From Prochlorococcus sp. AG-402-N10 (GTDB lineage Bacteria > Cyanobacteriota > Cyanobacteriia > PCC-6307 > Cyanobiaceae): a stretch of DNA of 64,000 nucleotides. Both the position numbers and the translations under genes were made by a program. How positions within the stretch are numbered: position 1 is the stretch's first letter; each line of letters starts with the position of its first letter. This document shows positions 10,302 through 19,149 of this stretch, piece by piece. The stretch lies in contig QCIU01000002.1 of assembly GCA_003216465.1 (NCBI GenBank), positions 62,001 through 126,000 on the forward strand, in the 5' to 3' direction. The notes below the pieces were generated by a model. That model was not told where the DNA came from. It worked only from the letters and a program-made list of their open reading frames with translations, and made no database searches.

Positions 10302-10364
10302 AGGTAAAATAAAAATAATTTATTATTAATATATTCTAAATGTTTGCACTCACAATTAAAAATA

Positions 10365-11153
10365 ATGAACCTTAAATCAATACCTAGAGAATTTGAATAT
10401 TTATCTTGGCCGGATGTGAAAAATATTTCAAGTAACAAAAGGTCAACAATTATCTGGCCTTTTGGAGCTATTGAACAACATGGACCTCATTTGCCTTTGG
10501 CCACAGATAGTATTTTTGTTAATGAAATTATTTTTGAAGTTTTAAAATTAATGCCTTCTGAAATACCTTTGAAGAAACTTCCAACTCAATATATGGGGTT
10601 TTCTCCAGAACATAAGGGGTTTGATGGAACTATTTCCCTAACCTCAAATTTAATAAATTTAATGATAAAAGAAGTGGGAGTTCAATTGGCTGACATGGGT
10701 TTTAAAAGATTGATATTAATCAATGCCCATGGAGGGCAAATTTCTCTATTAAACACCGCAGCAAGAGAATTAAGAGCTGTTGCGCCTAAATTATCTGTGT
10801 TCCCTTGCTTTTTATGGAGTGGAGTTGAGGGGCTAAGTGATTTGTTAACAAAAAATGAACTTGAGAATGGATTACATGCATCCTTAGCTGAGACCAGTTT
10901 GATGATGGCTTTAAAATCAGAACTTGTTGGAGAGGAAAGGCCTTCTGAAGTAGTTAAAGGTCGAATTCCAGAAGGTTGGAGTTTGGAGGGCAATGCACCA
11001 ACGGCTTGGCTTACAAAAGATTTTAGTAATTCAGGAGTTATTGGGGATAGTAGAGGTTCAAATAAAGAGTTAGGAAATAGTTTAAAGAGCTTGTTAATAA
11101 ATCATTGGTATAAATTAATTACAAATCTTATGGAGTCAGACTGGCCTAATTAA
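10365..11153 (+). CDS. Creatininase family protein
   Basis: The 262-residue product belongs to the creatinine amidohydrolase superfamily of metal-dependent amidases. The metal-binding segment GAIEQHGPHLPLATD lies near residue 34, and LILINAHGGQ and HASLAETS supply further His/Glu ligands. An in-frame TTG at 10344 would add seven residues; I prefer the ATG at 10365. In other organisms relatives act on creatinine, formamidopyrimidines or in cofactor synthesis, so the substrate here is open. It is followed by the ADO/AAR genes on the same strand, with a gap of about 120 bases. Confidence 0.88.
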   Translation: MNLKSIPREFEYLSWPDVKNISSNKRSTIIWPFGAIEQHGPHLPLATDSIFVNEIIFEVLKLMPSEIPLKKLPTQYMGFSPEHKGFDGTISLTSNLINLMIKEVGVQLADMGFKRLILINAHGGQISLLNTAARELRAVAPKLSVFPCFLWSGVEGLSDLLTKNELENGLHASLAETSLMMALKSELVGEERPSEVVKGRIPEGWSLEGNAPTAWLTKDFSNSGVIGDSRGSNKELGNSLKSLLINHWYKLITNLMESDWPN

Positions 11154-11227
11154 AATAAAAATCATTAATTGAATGATTAATGTGGTTTAACAATTGAAAC
11201 TATTTTCATCATATTTAAATAAACTCA

Positions 11228-11236
11228 CTATAATTG
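11228..11236 (+). promoter_or_regulatory. Candidate -10 element before ADO
   Basis: A consensus TATAAT hexamer (11230-11235) sits about 38 bases upstream of the preferred ADO start codon. I do not see a well-spaced -35 hexamer, so this is only a suggestive promoter call. Confidence 0.3.
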
Positions 11237-11273
11237 TGTAAAACTAATGCATAATGAGCTAAAGATTATCGAC

Positions 11274-12005
11274 ATGCAAACACTCGAATCAAATAAAAAC
11301 ACAAATATTGAAAACTCTCACGAGGAGAATTTAGTTGACTTACCAGACTTTACAACAGATTCATATAAAGATGCTTATAGCAGAATTAATGCAATTGTTA
11401 TTGAAGGTGAGCAAGAGGCACACGATAATTATATTTCAATAGCAACTTTAATCCCCAACGAATTAGAAGAATTGACCAAACTTGCAAAAATGGAGCTTAA
11501 ACATAAAAGAGGCTTCACTGCTTGTGGAAGAAATCTTGGAGTAGAGGCAGATATGATTTTCGCAAAAGAATTTTTTTCCAAATTACATGGTAATTTTCAA
11601 GTTGCTTTAAGAAATGGCAATTTAACAACATGTCTTTTGATACAGGCAATTTTGATAGAGGCTTTTGCTATTTCTGCATACCATGTTTATATAAGAGTAG
11701 CTGATCCTTTTGCAAAAAAGATTACACAAGGTGTTGTTAAGGATGAGTATCTGCATTTAAATTACGGACAGGAGTGGCTCAAGGCAAACCTATCCACCTG
11801 TAAGCAAGAATTAATGGAAGCCAATAAAATTAACCTCCCATTAATTAAGAAAATGTTAGATGAAGTAGCTGAAGATGCATCAGTATTAGCTATGGATAGA
11901 GAAGAATTAATGGAAGAATTTATGATAGCTTACCAAGATACACTTCTAGAGATAGGTTTAGATAATAGAGAAATTGCTAGAATGGCAATGGCAGCAATTG
12001 TTTAA
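11274..12005 (+). CDS. ado: Aldehyde deformylating oxygenase (alkane synthesis)
   Basis: This ferritin-like di-iron enzyme converts fatty aldehydes to odd-chain alkanes and formate. The EGEQEAHDNY, MELKHKRGF, EAFAISAYH and DEYLHLNY segments supply the Glu/His ligands of the diiron site in a four-helix bundle. I chose the second ATG (11274, protein beginning MQTLES), which gives 243 residues, the usual picocyanobacterial length; the upstream ATG at 11247 would add nine residues. It is followed by the acyl-ACP reductase gene, the standard cyanobacterial pairing, which makes the assignment firm. Confidence 0.96.
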   Translation: MQTLESNKNTNIENSHEENLVDLPDFTTDSYKDAYSRINAIVIEGEQEAHDNYISIATLIPNELEELTKLAKMELKHKRGFTACGRNLGVEADMIFAKEFFSKLHGNFQVALRNGNLTTCLLIQAILIEAFAISAYHVYIRVADPFAKKITQGVVKDEYLHLNYGQEWLKANLSTCKQELMEANKINLPLIKKMLDEVAEDASVLAMDREELMEEFMIAYQDTLLEIGLDNREIARMAMAAIV

Positions 12006-12113
12006 TATTCTTTAGATTCAATAAATACCTTTAATAATAATTTTTATCAATTTAGTTAATAGCACTGTGCTATTGTTCATATCAATATATAGATTCTATC
12101 GATAAGTTAATCA

Positions 12114-13154
12114 ATGTTTGGGTTAATAGGTCACTCAACTAGCTTTGAAGATGCAAAAAGAAAGGCCTCATTATTGGGCTTTGACCATATTGCTGATGGT
12201 GATTTAGATGTGTGGTGTACAGCACCACCTCAACTTGTTGAAAATGTAGAAGTTAAGAGTGCTACGGGGATAGCAATCGAAGGATCTTATATTGATTCAT
12301 GTTTTGTTCCCGAAATGCTTTCAAGGTTTAAAACAGCAAGAAGAAAAGTATTGAACGCTATGGAATTAGCTCAAAAAAAAGGAATCAATATTACTGCTTT
12401 AGGAGGGTTCACTTCTATAATCTTTGAGAATTTTAATCTCCTTCAGCATAAAAATATCAGGAATACTTCTTTAGAATGGGAAAGGTTTACCACTGGGAAT
12501 ACACATACTGCGTGGGTTATTTGCAGACAATTAGAGATAAATGCTCCTAAAGTAGGAATTGATCTTAAAAGTGCTACGGTTGCTGTAGTTGGCGCTACAG
12601 GCGATATAGGAAGTGCTGTTTGCCGATGGTTAATTAATAAAACGGGGATAAGGGAACTTCTTATGGTAGCAAGGCAAAAAGAACCATTGGATTCTTTACA
12701 AAAAGAATTAGATGGTGGAACTATCAAAAATTTAGATGAAGCTTTACCAGAAGCAGATATTGTTGTGTGGGTAGCAAGTATGCCAAAGACAATGGAAATT
12801 AATACAAATAATCTAAAAAAACCATGCCTAATGATTGATGGAGGTTATCCAAAAAATCTAAATGAAAAATTCCAAGGAAATGATTTACATGTTTTGAAAG
12901 GAGGTATAGTAAGATTCTTCAATGATATTGGATGGAATATGATGGAATTAGCGGAAATGCAAAATCCTCAGAGAGAAATGTTCGCATGTTTTGCAGAAGC
13001 TATGATCTTAGAATTTGAAAAATGTCATACCAATTTTAGCTGGGGTAGAAACAATATATCTCTTGAGAAAATGGAATTTATTGGAGCAGCCTCTGAAAAA
13101 CATGGATTCTCTGCTATTGGCCTAGACACACAACCAAAAGTATTAGCAGTTTAG
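12114..13154 (+). CDS. aar: Long-chain acyl-ACP reductase
   Basis: The 346-residue enzyme reduces fatty acyl-ACP to aldehyde with NADPH, feeding aldehyde deformylating oxygenase. The N-terminus [18 protein letters not shown] is characteristic, and a Rossmann segment [15 protein letters not shown] lies near residue 158. The catalytic Cys is expected in the C-terminal domain ([11 protein letters not shown] region). It is 108 bases after ado and only 3 bases before accA, so alkane production and malonyl-CoA supply may be transcribed together. Confidence 0.96.
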   Translation: MFGLIGHSTSFEDAKRKASLLGFDHIADGDLDVWCTAPPQLVENVEVKSATGIAIEGSYIDSCFVPEMLSRFKTARRKVLNAMELAQKKGINITALGGFTSIIFENFNLLQHKNIRNTSLEWERFTTGNTHTAWVICRQLEINAPKVGIDLKSATVAVVGATGDIGSAVCRWLINKTGIRELLMVARQKEPLDSLQKELDGGTIKNLDEALPEADIVVWVASMPKTMEINTNNLKKPCLMIDGGYPKNLNEKFQGNDLHVLKGGIVRFFNDIGWNMMELAEMQNPQREMFACFAEAMILEFEKCHTNFSWGRNNISLEKMEFIGAASEKHGFSAIGLDTQPKVLAV

Positions 13155-13157
13155 ATC

Positions 13158-14165
13158 ATGCCAAGACGTTATCTGCTTGATTTTGAAAAACCTCTTGTAG
13201 AGCTTGAGAAGCAAATAGAGCAAATAAGAGAACTAGCTAGAGATTCAGAAGTAGATGTTAGTCAACAGTTGTTACAGCTTGAAACTCTCGCTACAAGAAG
13301 AAGGGAGGAGATATTTAGATCCCTTACACCCGCTCAAAAAATTCAAGTAGCTAGACACCCTCAAAGGCCTAGTACTTTGGATTTTATTCAAATGTTTTGT
13401 GATGATTGGATTGAATTACACGGGGACAGAAACGGTGGAGACGATATGGCCCTAATTGGAGGTATTGGATCGATAAATAATATTCCTGTGCTTTTATTAG
13501 GTCATCAAAAAGGTAGAGATACTAAGGAAAATGTTGTTAGAAACTTTGGAATGGCAAAACCTGGAGGTTATAGAAAAGCTTTAAGGTTAATGCAACATGC
13601 TGATAGGTTTTCATTGCCTATTCTTACTTTTATTGATACTCCTGGAGCATATGCAGGGCTCTCTGCTGAAGAACAGGGTCAAGGAGAAGCAATAGCAAGA
13701 AACCTAAGAGAAATGTTTGGTTTAGAAGTTCCAATAATTGCAACAGTTATTGGCGAAGGTGGATCTGGAGGTGCTTTGGGGATTGGCGTAGCGGATAGGT
13801 TGTTGATGTTTGAGCATAGTGTCTATACAGTGGCGAGCCCAGAAGCTTGCGCTTCAATTTTATGGAGAGATGCTACAAAAGCTTCTGAAGCTGCAACAGC
13901 ATTAAAAATAACAGGTAGAGATCTTATTAAATTAGGAGTAATAGATGAAGTTTTATCTGAACCTGCTGGTGGTAATAACTGGTCTCCAATAGAAGCTGGT
14001 AAGACTCTTAAAGCGGCAATTGAGAGACATCTTAATGAATTATTGGAGCTAAGTAAAGATGAACTTTTAGAACAAAGATACTCAAAATTCAGGGTTTTGG
14101 GAGAATTTATTGAAAGAATTAATGTTGAAGAAGTGCAGAATGAAATGCCTCAAAAAATTGAGTAA
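13158..14165 (+). CDS. accA: Acetyl-CoA carboxylase carboxyltransferase subunit alpha
   Basis: AccA, with AccD, transfers carboxyl from biotin to acetyl-CoA, the committed step in fatty-acid synthesis. The 335-residue length is typical. The N-terminal [23 protein letters not shown] near residue 90, [11 protein letters not shown] near 155 and [12 protein letters not shown] near 195 are signature segments. It lies immediately after aar (3-base gap) and abuts the next dehydrogenase gene, whose ATG begins at the base after its stop, pointing to one transcript. Confidence 0.97.
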   Translation: MPRRYLLDFEKPLVELEKQIEQIRELARDSEVDVSQQLLQLETLATRRREEIFRSLTPAQKIQVARHPQRPSTLDFIQMFCDDWIELHGDRNGGDDMALIGGIGSINNIPVLLLGHQKGRDTKENVVRNFGMAKPGGYRKALRLMQHADRFSLPILTFIDTPGAYAGLSAEEQGQGEAIARNLREMFGLEVPIIATVIGEGGSGGALGIGVADRLLMFEHSVYTVASPEACASILWRDATKASEAATALKITGRDLIKLGVIDEVLSEPAGGNNWSPIEAGKTLKAAIERHLNELLELSKDELLEQRYSKFRVLGEFIERINVEEVQNEMPQKIE

Positions 14166-14873
14166 ATGAAATTAGCATTAATAACAGGAGCCTCAAAAGG
14201 TATTGGTAGATCTACCGCAATTACTTTTGCAAAAGCTGGTTGGAATTTGATTTTACTTTCAAGAAATTTAGAGATGATGGAAACATTGAAAGAAGAATTA
14301 TCAAATACTCAATCAATAATAAATCTTGTAAAGTGTGATTTATCTAATGTAGATGAAATTGAAAACTCAATAAATGAATCAATAAATAAGTATGGCTGCC
14401 CTACAGTTTTAATAAATAATGCAGGATATGCTTTTAATGGGAATTTAATAGAAATGCCCATAAAAAAATGGCAAGAAATAATTCAAATCAATCTTTCAAG
14501 TATTTTTCAAATTTGCAGCTTAATTGTTCCGCAAATGCGAAACAATGGTGGTTTAATTATTAATGTTAGTAGCCATGCTGCTTATAACGCTTTCCCTCAA
14601 TGGGGAGCTTATTGTGTATCAAAATCAGCTTTAGCAATGTTTACTAAATGTTTAAGAGAAGAGGAGAGGTGCAATTCAATTAGAGCTTGCACAATTACTC
14701 TGGGTTCTGTTAATACTCCACTTTGGGAATCTAAATCAATTAATTCAGATTTCGATAGATCATCTATGCTTTCTTCAACTAATGTCTCAAATGCTATTCT
14801 TTATATCGCTGAACAACCAGACTCACAACTAATAGAAGATATTACACTTATGCCTGCTGGAGGGGCTTTTTGA
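14166..14873 (+). CDS. Short-chain dehydrogenase/reductase
   Basis: A 235-residue classical SDR. The NAD(P)-binding TGASKGIG is at residues 7-14, NNAGYAF near 86 and the active-site YCVSK (Tyr-x-x-x-Lys) near 154, preceded by the catalytic Ser in INVSSHAAY. The substrate is unknown. Its position directly after ado, aar and accA suggests a lipid, fatty-acyl or fatty-aldehyde substrate, which is an inference only. Confidence 0.88.
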   Translation: MKLALITGASKGIGRSTAITFAKAGWNLILLSRNLEMMETLKEELSNTQSIINLVKCDLSNVDEIENSINESINKYGCPTVLINNAGYAFNGNLIEMPIKKWQEIIQINLSSIFQICSLIVPQMRNNGGLIINVSSHAAYNAFPQWGAYCVSKSALAMFTKCLREEERCNSIRACTITLGSVNTPLWESKSINSDFDRSSMLSSTNVSNAILYIAEQPDSQLIEDITLMPAGGAF

Positions 14874-15027
14874 GTAGATATATTCAAATTTTTACATATA
14901 TTTAGTATTTTTATAGGGCACTTAAGAACCCGAATAAACATAAGAATGTGATATAGTGTACTAGCAAATATGCTTCAGATAAATATAGTTAATTAAGTTT
15001 GCGTACTTTTTTACCGTTAAGATTTTT

Positions 15028-15768
15028 ATGACTTCTACATTGCCCAACGATAATATTAAAAACTTTGATGAACAAATTTCTAATAAATTAATATCTGAAA
15101 TAATTAGAGATCGAATTAAGAGCAAGAACACAAGATTTAGTGCAAATGACAATATTGCTGATTTTATTAATCCAGGTGAATTAGAAATTTTAGAAAAAGA
15201 AGTAGCTTCAAGAATTAAAGATTTATTAAAATCCTTAGTCATTGATGTCGATAATGATCACAACACACAGGAGACTGCAGAAAGAGTCTCTAAGATGTAT
15301 CTAAACGAAGTTTTTAAAGGTAGATATCATGAACAACCAAAAGTTACAAGCTTCCCCAACGATAAAAATCTTGATGAAATTTATACTGTTGGACCAATAA
15401 CTGTAAGGTCTGCTTGCTCTCATCATTTAGTACCTATTCTAGGTGAATGTTGGATAGGTATTAAACCCGGGAACAAAGTTATAGGACTTTCTAAGTTTGC
15501 TAGGGTCGCAGATTGGGTTTTTTCTAGACCACATATTCAAGAAGAAGCCGTGATGATTCTTGCAGATGAAATAGAAAAATTATGTGAACCTAAAGGGCTT
15601 GGTATTATAGTTAAAGCGCAACATTATTGCATGAAATGGAGGGGAGTTAAAGAACCTAATACTAGTATGATAAATTCAGTTGTCAGAGGAGATTTTAGAC
15701 ATGATTTAAGTCTAAAACAAGAATTTTTTGAACTAGTTAAACAGCAATCATCTCCTAATAATTATTAA
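15028..15768 (+). CDS. folE: GTP cyclohydrolase I
   Basis: The enzyme opens GTP to dihydroneopterin triphosphate, first step of folate and pterin synthesis. The zinc-site segments TVRSACSHHLVPILGECWIG (Cys-His near residue 130) and IVKAQHYCMKWRGVKEP near the C-terminus are present. At 246 residues it carries an N-terminal extension of about 40 residues of low similarity before the catalytic domain. It lies about 150 bases after the SDR gene and its stop abuts that of trpF on the opposite strand. Confidence 0.96.
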   Translation: MTSTLPNDNIKNFDEQISNKLISEIIRDRIKSKNTRFSANDNIADFINPGELEILEKEVASRIKDLLKSLVIDVDNDHNTQETAERVSKMYLNEVFKGRYHEQPKVTSFPNDKNLDEIYTVGPITVRSACSHHLVPILGECWIGIKPGNKVIGLSKFARVADWVFSRPHIQEEAVMILADEIEKLCEPKGLGIIVKAQHYCMKWRGVKEPNTSMINSVVRGDFRHDLSLKQEFFELVKQQSSPNNY

Positions 15769-16428
15769 TCATTTATATTTTCTTAACTCTTTCATAAATA
15801 AATTAACTTTATCTATATCTTTAATCCCTGGAGAAATTTCAACACTACTCGAAACGTCTATACCGTTTGGCTGGATTTTTTTCAAAATCTCTTCTAGCCA
15901 CTCTTTGGAAACTCCACCCGCAAGCCACCAAGGTTTTCTAAAACTTATCTCTTCCAAATATGTTTGCTTTATCCTCTCCCCAGATCCTCCATAGGTTTCT
16001 TTGTTCCATGAATCTAGTAGTATTGCCTCTACAAAATTTTCATAGGTTTTAATCTTATCAAGATCTTTTTTATTCTTTATTCTGAAAGCTTTCCATAAGC
16101 TAATGTTTGGAATCTTTTGCTTTAATTTTTGAATGTAATCAATATCCTCATCTCCATGGAGTTGAATTATAGATTCGTTTGGTTCTCCTAAGAAATTTTT
16201 AATAATTGAGTCTATTGAACTATTTTTTAAAACTGAAACCCTCTCAACGTGGGGATATAAAAATTTTATAGTTTTAAAAATTTCCTGTTTCTTTTCTGGT
16301 GAAATATATCTTGGCGATTCTTCAACCGAAATGATACCTATTGCATTAGCTCCTAACTCGGCAACTTGAATTGCTTGATCTACTGTGGTTATTCCACAAA
16401 TCTTAACTAAAGTTTTGGTCTTGAGCAT
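15769..16428 (-). CDS. trpF: Phosphoribosylanthranilate isomerase
   Basis: TrpF catalyses the Amadori rearrangement of phosphoribosylanthranilate in tryptophan synthesis. The 219-residue TIM barrel begins VKICGITTVDQA with the catalytic Cys, followed by GANAIGIIS, LHGDE and AGGVSKEWLEE; the catalytic Asp lies in GIDVSSSVE. It converges on folE with no spacer and is divergent from the M50 protease gene, with a short intergenic region of about 55 bases. Confidence 0.95.
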   Translation of the reverse strand: MLKTKTLVKICGITTVDQAIQVAELGANAIGIISVEESPRYISPEKKQEIFKTIKFLYPHVERVSVLKNSSIDSIIKNFLGEPNESIIQLHGDEDIDYIQKLKQKIPNISLWKAFRIKNKKDLDKIKTYENFVEAILLDSWNKETYGGSGERIKQTYLEEISFRKPWWLAGGVSKEWLEEILKKIQPNGIDVSSSVEISPGIKDIDKVNLFMKELRKYK

Positions 16429-16483
16429 ATCTATATCTTATATATGGAATAATATTATTTGTAAATATAATGGAGATTATTTT

Positions 16484-17710
16484 TTGAGGCTTTTGCAAAT
16501 TTTTAAAATATGGGGAGTACCCTTTAAAATTCATCCTTATTGGTTTGCAATCTTATTTTTATTCTCCTGGAGCATAACTAGTCAAATTAATTTAAATGCC
16601 AGTCAAATTTATAATATAAAGGAGGCCTGGATAATTGGCTTCTTAACTTCTTTTTTCTTATTAAGCTCAATTATATGCCATGAAGTATTCCATACTTTTG
16701 TTGCATTAAATCAAGGGGTAAAAATAAAAAATGTTACCTTTTACTTTCTAGGGGCAATTTTGCAAATTGATAAGGATTGTCAAACTGCTTTAGGTAGTAT
16801 AAAAATTGCTATAGTCAGACCCTTATTATGTTTCTCTACAGCATTAAGTCTTCTTTTTATTACTTATCTAAGTGAGTCTAAAGAACACATATTAATAAAT
16901 ATATTTACAAGAGTAGCTTTTTTAAATCTTTTTCTGGGCTTCTTAAACCTAATACCTATGGGATCTTTGGACGGAGGAAATCTATTAAAGGGTATCGTGT
17001 GGTATTTCTCAGGTAGTAAAAATAAAGGAAGAAATTTCTTAAATAAACTAACTTTAAATTTATCAATATTAGTTCTATTATTTGGAATTATATGTTTATT
17101 TAGTTTCAGCTTTTTTTATGGTTTTTTATTCTCTCTATTAGGATTGATTGGTATTAATTCATCAAAATCTGAAAGTCAATTTTTTAAAATTGAAAATATT
17201 TTAAAAGTAAGTAAAGTTTCTGATCTTAAATTAAGTCCATTAAGAAAAATAGAATTTAACTCCAATTTTATTGAGTTAAATAATCTTGTTAAAAACAAAA
17301 AAGAGAATCATAATAAATATCTATTTTTGACTAATAATGGAAGATGGGATGGGTTTATTGAAGATAATATTCTTAAATCAGTTTCAATAAAAAAATGGGA
17401 CCGTACTTTTGTCGGAGATTTTCAGAAGTCAATTAATAAATTTGAAAGTGTATATAGTAATACTGAGTTATGGAGAACTATTGAAAAATTAGAAAAAACA
17501 AATGAAGGTATTATACTGGTGATCAATTCTGCGGAAATACCTCTGGGAATTGTTGACAGAAATAAAATTGGCTATTTTATATTTAATAAATTGGGACTAA
17601 ATTTACCTTCTAATCTTATAAGTAAATTTAATAATAAGAATAAGTATCCATTGGGAATTGAATTACCTAGAATAATAAAAATAATGAGAAAAAAAGGTGA
17701 GATCGAATAA
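16484..17710 (+). CDS. M50 site-2-type membrane metalloprotease with CBS-like tail
   Basis: The product is a multi-span membrane protein with the zinc-protease HEVFH motif (HExxH) and a distal LNLIPMGSLDGG segment that supplies the third metal ligand, as in S2P/SpoIVFB-type intramembrane proteases. The C-terminal 150 residues (NNGRWDGFIED, then GIILVINSAEIPLGIVDR) resemble paired CBS repeats. I place the start at TTG 16484 because GGAG lies eight bases upstream and the product then begins MRLLQIFKIWGVPFKIHPYW, the family's usual N-terminus; the longer frame from 16385 would overlap trpF. It gives 408 residues. The substrate is unknown; anti-sigma factors are common substrates in this family. 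Confidence 0.88.
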   Translation: MRLLQIFKIWGVPFKIHPYWFAILFLFSWSITSQINLNASQIYNIKEAWIIGFLTSFFLLSSIICHEVFHTFVALNQGVKIKNVTFYFLGAILQIDKDCQTALGSIKIAIVRPLLCFSTALSLLFITYLSESKEHILINIFTRVAFLNLFLGFLNLIPMGSLDGGNLLKGIVWYFSGSKNKGRNFLNKLTLNLSILVLLFGIICLFSFSFFYGFLFSLLGLIGINSSKSESQFFKIENILKVSKVSDLKLSPLRKIEFNSNFIELNNLVKNKKENHNKYLFLTNNGRWDGFIEDNILKSVSIKKWDRTFVGDFQKSINKFESVYSNTELWRTIEKLEKTNEGIILVINSAEIPLGIVDRNKIGYFIFNKLGLNLPSNLISKFNNKNKYPLGIELPRIIKIMRKKGEIE

Positions 17711-17717
17711 ATTTAAA

Positions 17718-18425
17718 TCAAAGTAATTTTCTAATATCTTCATTTTTATATTTAATAATTTTAATTCCTAAATTTGATTGATTTTCTAAAAATGAATTTG
17801 TCAAATATTTAATTATTTCTTTTTTAGTAAGACTTAAATCTATTTGTGGAGGAGATTCTTCCGCAAATAAATTGAGCCATAAATCTCTTGGGGGGTTAAG
17901 TTGAATTTCACCATGCTGAAGGAAACAATTTTTCTTTCTAAACTGGGCACTCCCTATCCTTTTAAATCCATATTGATCAACTAAATCAGATATGTATGAT
18001 GAGCCAAAACAGTTTTCCTTGATTACTGATTTTTTTAATTGACCTTTTTCTAAAAGCAAACCTAACTCATTAAAACTTTTAATCAACCAATCATTTACTA
18101 AATCATAACCAAAAATCTTATAAGAGGGTTTTTTAAAAGTTAAAGCATATGTAATTCCTCCAGAATGAAGGACCGCGCCTCCTCCTGAAGGTCGCCTAAC
18201 AATTTTAATAACCCCTTCTTTAAAAAGCCTTTCCCAATGAGGAGGGAGAACTTTTTGATGATATCCAAGAGAAAGCCAATCCCCCTCCCATTGATAAAAT
18301 CTTAATGTAAATAAAATTTCAGTTTTGGAAATAGTCTTTTCTAAAAAATGTAAATCTAAAGCCATTTGCTCAACTCCAGGTAACTTTAATGTTGAAATAA
18401 TTAAACCTTCTTTATCGAGTATCAA
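17718..18425 (-). CDS. Lipoate-protein ligase A family protein
   Basis: The 235-residue protein belongs to the biotin/lipoate A/B ligase family, with GVEQMALDLHFLEK near residue 17, YQWEGDWLSLGYHQ, and the substrate-binding RRPSGGGAVLHSGGITYAL near residue 77. It may be a lipoate ligase or an octanoyl/amido transferase such as LipM; sequence alone does not separate these. The start is a TTG at 18425. It is convergent with the M50 protease gene and divergent from psaM. Confidence 0.85.
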   Translation of the reverse strand: MILDKEGLIISTLKLPGVEQMALDLHFLEKTISKTEILFTLRFYQWEGDWLSLGYHQKVLPPHWERLFKEGVIKIVRRPSGGGAVLHSGGITYALTFKKPSYKIFGYDLVNDWLIKSFNELGLLLEKGQLKKSVIKENCFGSSYISDLVDQYGFKRIGSAQFRKKNCFLQHGEIQLNPPRDLWLNLFAEESPPQIDLSLTKKEIIKYLTNSFLENQSNLGIKIIKYKNEDIRKLL

Positions 18426-18467
18426 AGCTATTCCTAGTTAAATGAATGGTTATAAATTTTTAATTAA

Positions 18468-18483
18468 TTACGTAATTACGTAA
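18468..18483. promoter_or_regulatory. Perfect 16-bp palindrome upstream of psaM
   Basis: TTACGTAATTACGTAA is its own reverse complement and consists of two tandem TTACGTAA units. It lies in the divergent region between the lipoate ligase and psaM, 70 bases upstream of the psaM ATG. It is a plausible site for a dimeric regulator; the binding factor is unknown. Confidence 0.4.
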
Positions 18484-18552
18484 CAGCATTTTGTAATAGT
18501 GTATCAATTTTTCACTTTTGGGTAGAGAATAAAGGAAATAAATTTATTTATT

Positions 18553-18657
18553 ATGGAGCCATCTCAAACAATCAATTTAATTGCACTTAGTCTCATTGTA
18601 GTAATTCATGCGGGAGTATTGGCTTTAAGACTTGGCATAAGTTTAGGAAGAACATAA
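18553..18657 (+). CDS. psaM: Photosystem I subunit XII (PsaM)
   Basis: A 34-codon gene. The product starts [17 protein letters not shown] and ends [11 protein letters not shown]; it is a single hydrophobic helix with the LALRL pattern shared with PsaM of other cyanobacteria. PsaM is a peripheral single-span subunit of photosystem I that stabilises the trimer interface. It sits upstream of a small membrane protein gene and por, on the same strand. A stop codon directly follows the threonine. Identification is by similarity to the family pattern and length; the protein is too short for strong proof. Confidence 0.8.
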   Translation: MEPSQTINLIALSLIVVIHAGVLALRLGISLGRT

Positions 18658-18746
18658 ATAACTAATTTGGATTTCAAGGAATTTATGTTAATAATTAAAT
18701 AAGACTTAAAATTGCAGTCTTGTAAAAGTCACACAAACCTAATAAT

Positions 18747-19094
18747 TTGCCTAAGGATTTTTATAAAAGTAGTGTTACTGATAAAAGATCTCTAGCATCT
18801 AAAATTCAATTAAATTATAAAGATCAAGAAGATTTTATAAGTTCTTTTTTTTTAGGCTTAAAAATTTGTTTTTTTCTTTTGGCAATTGTTAGTTTAGTAA
18901 AAATTGGATATACCTCAAAAGTTAGAATAACTAGATTGAGGGAAATTAAAGAGTCTTATTTGTATGAAAAATTGAGGTTTAAAGCTTTAAGTAGTAGGTT
19001 TGATGATTTATTTTCTTTTGGAGGGGAGCAAAGATTTATGAAGGATCAAGATCAAATGATTTCTAGGGACATAATCAGAGTAATATGGCGTTGA
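18747..19094 (+). CDS. Small membrane protein of unknown function
   Basis: A 115-residue protein, starting at TTG 18747, with one hydrophobic segment (about residues 30-50, FFLGLKICFFLLAIVSLVK) followed by a charged Arg/Lys/Glu-rich region. I do not recognise the family. It lies between psaM and por on the same strand, so a photosynthetic or membrane-associated role is possible but not shown. The frame is uninterrupted and fills the gap between its neighbours, which supports it as a gene. Confidence 0.55.
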   Translation: MPKDFYKSSVTDKRSLASKIQLNYKDQEDFISSFFLGLKICFFLLAIVSLVKIGYTSKVRITRLREIKESYLYEKLRFKALSSRFDDLFSFGGEQRFMKDQDQMISRDIIRVIWR

Positions 19095-19149
19095 TAAGAA
19101 TGATTAGAAAGTCATTTTTATTATCGAATTTAATTAATTTTTATAGCTA

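Noticed and set aside
16385-16483. Extended N-terminus of the M50 protease
   Set aside because: The upstream section overlaps trpF, is not similar to the family N-terminus, and the ribosome-binding GGAG fits the TTG at 16484.
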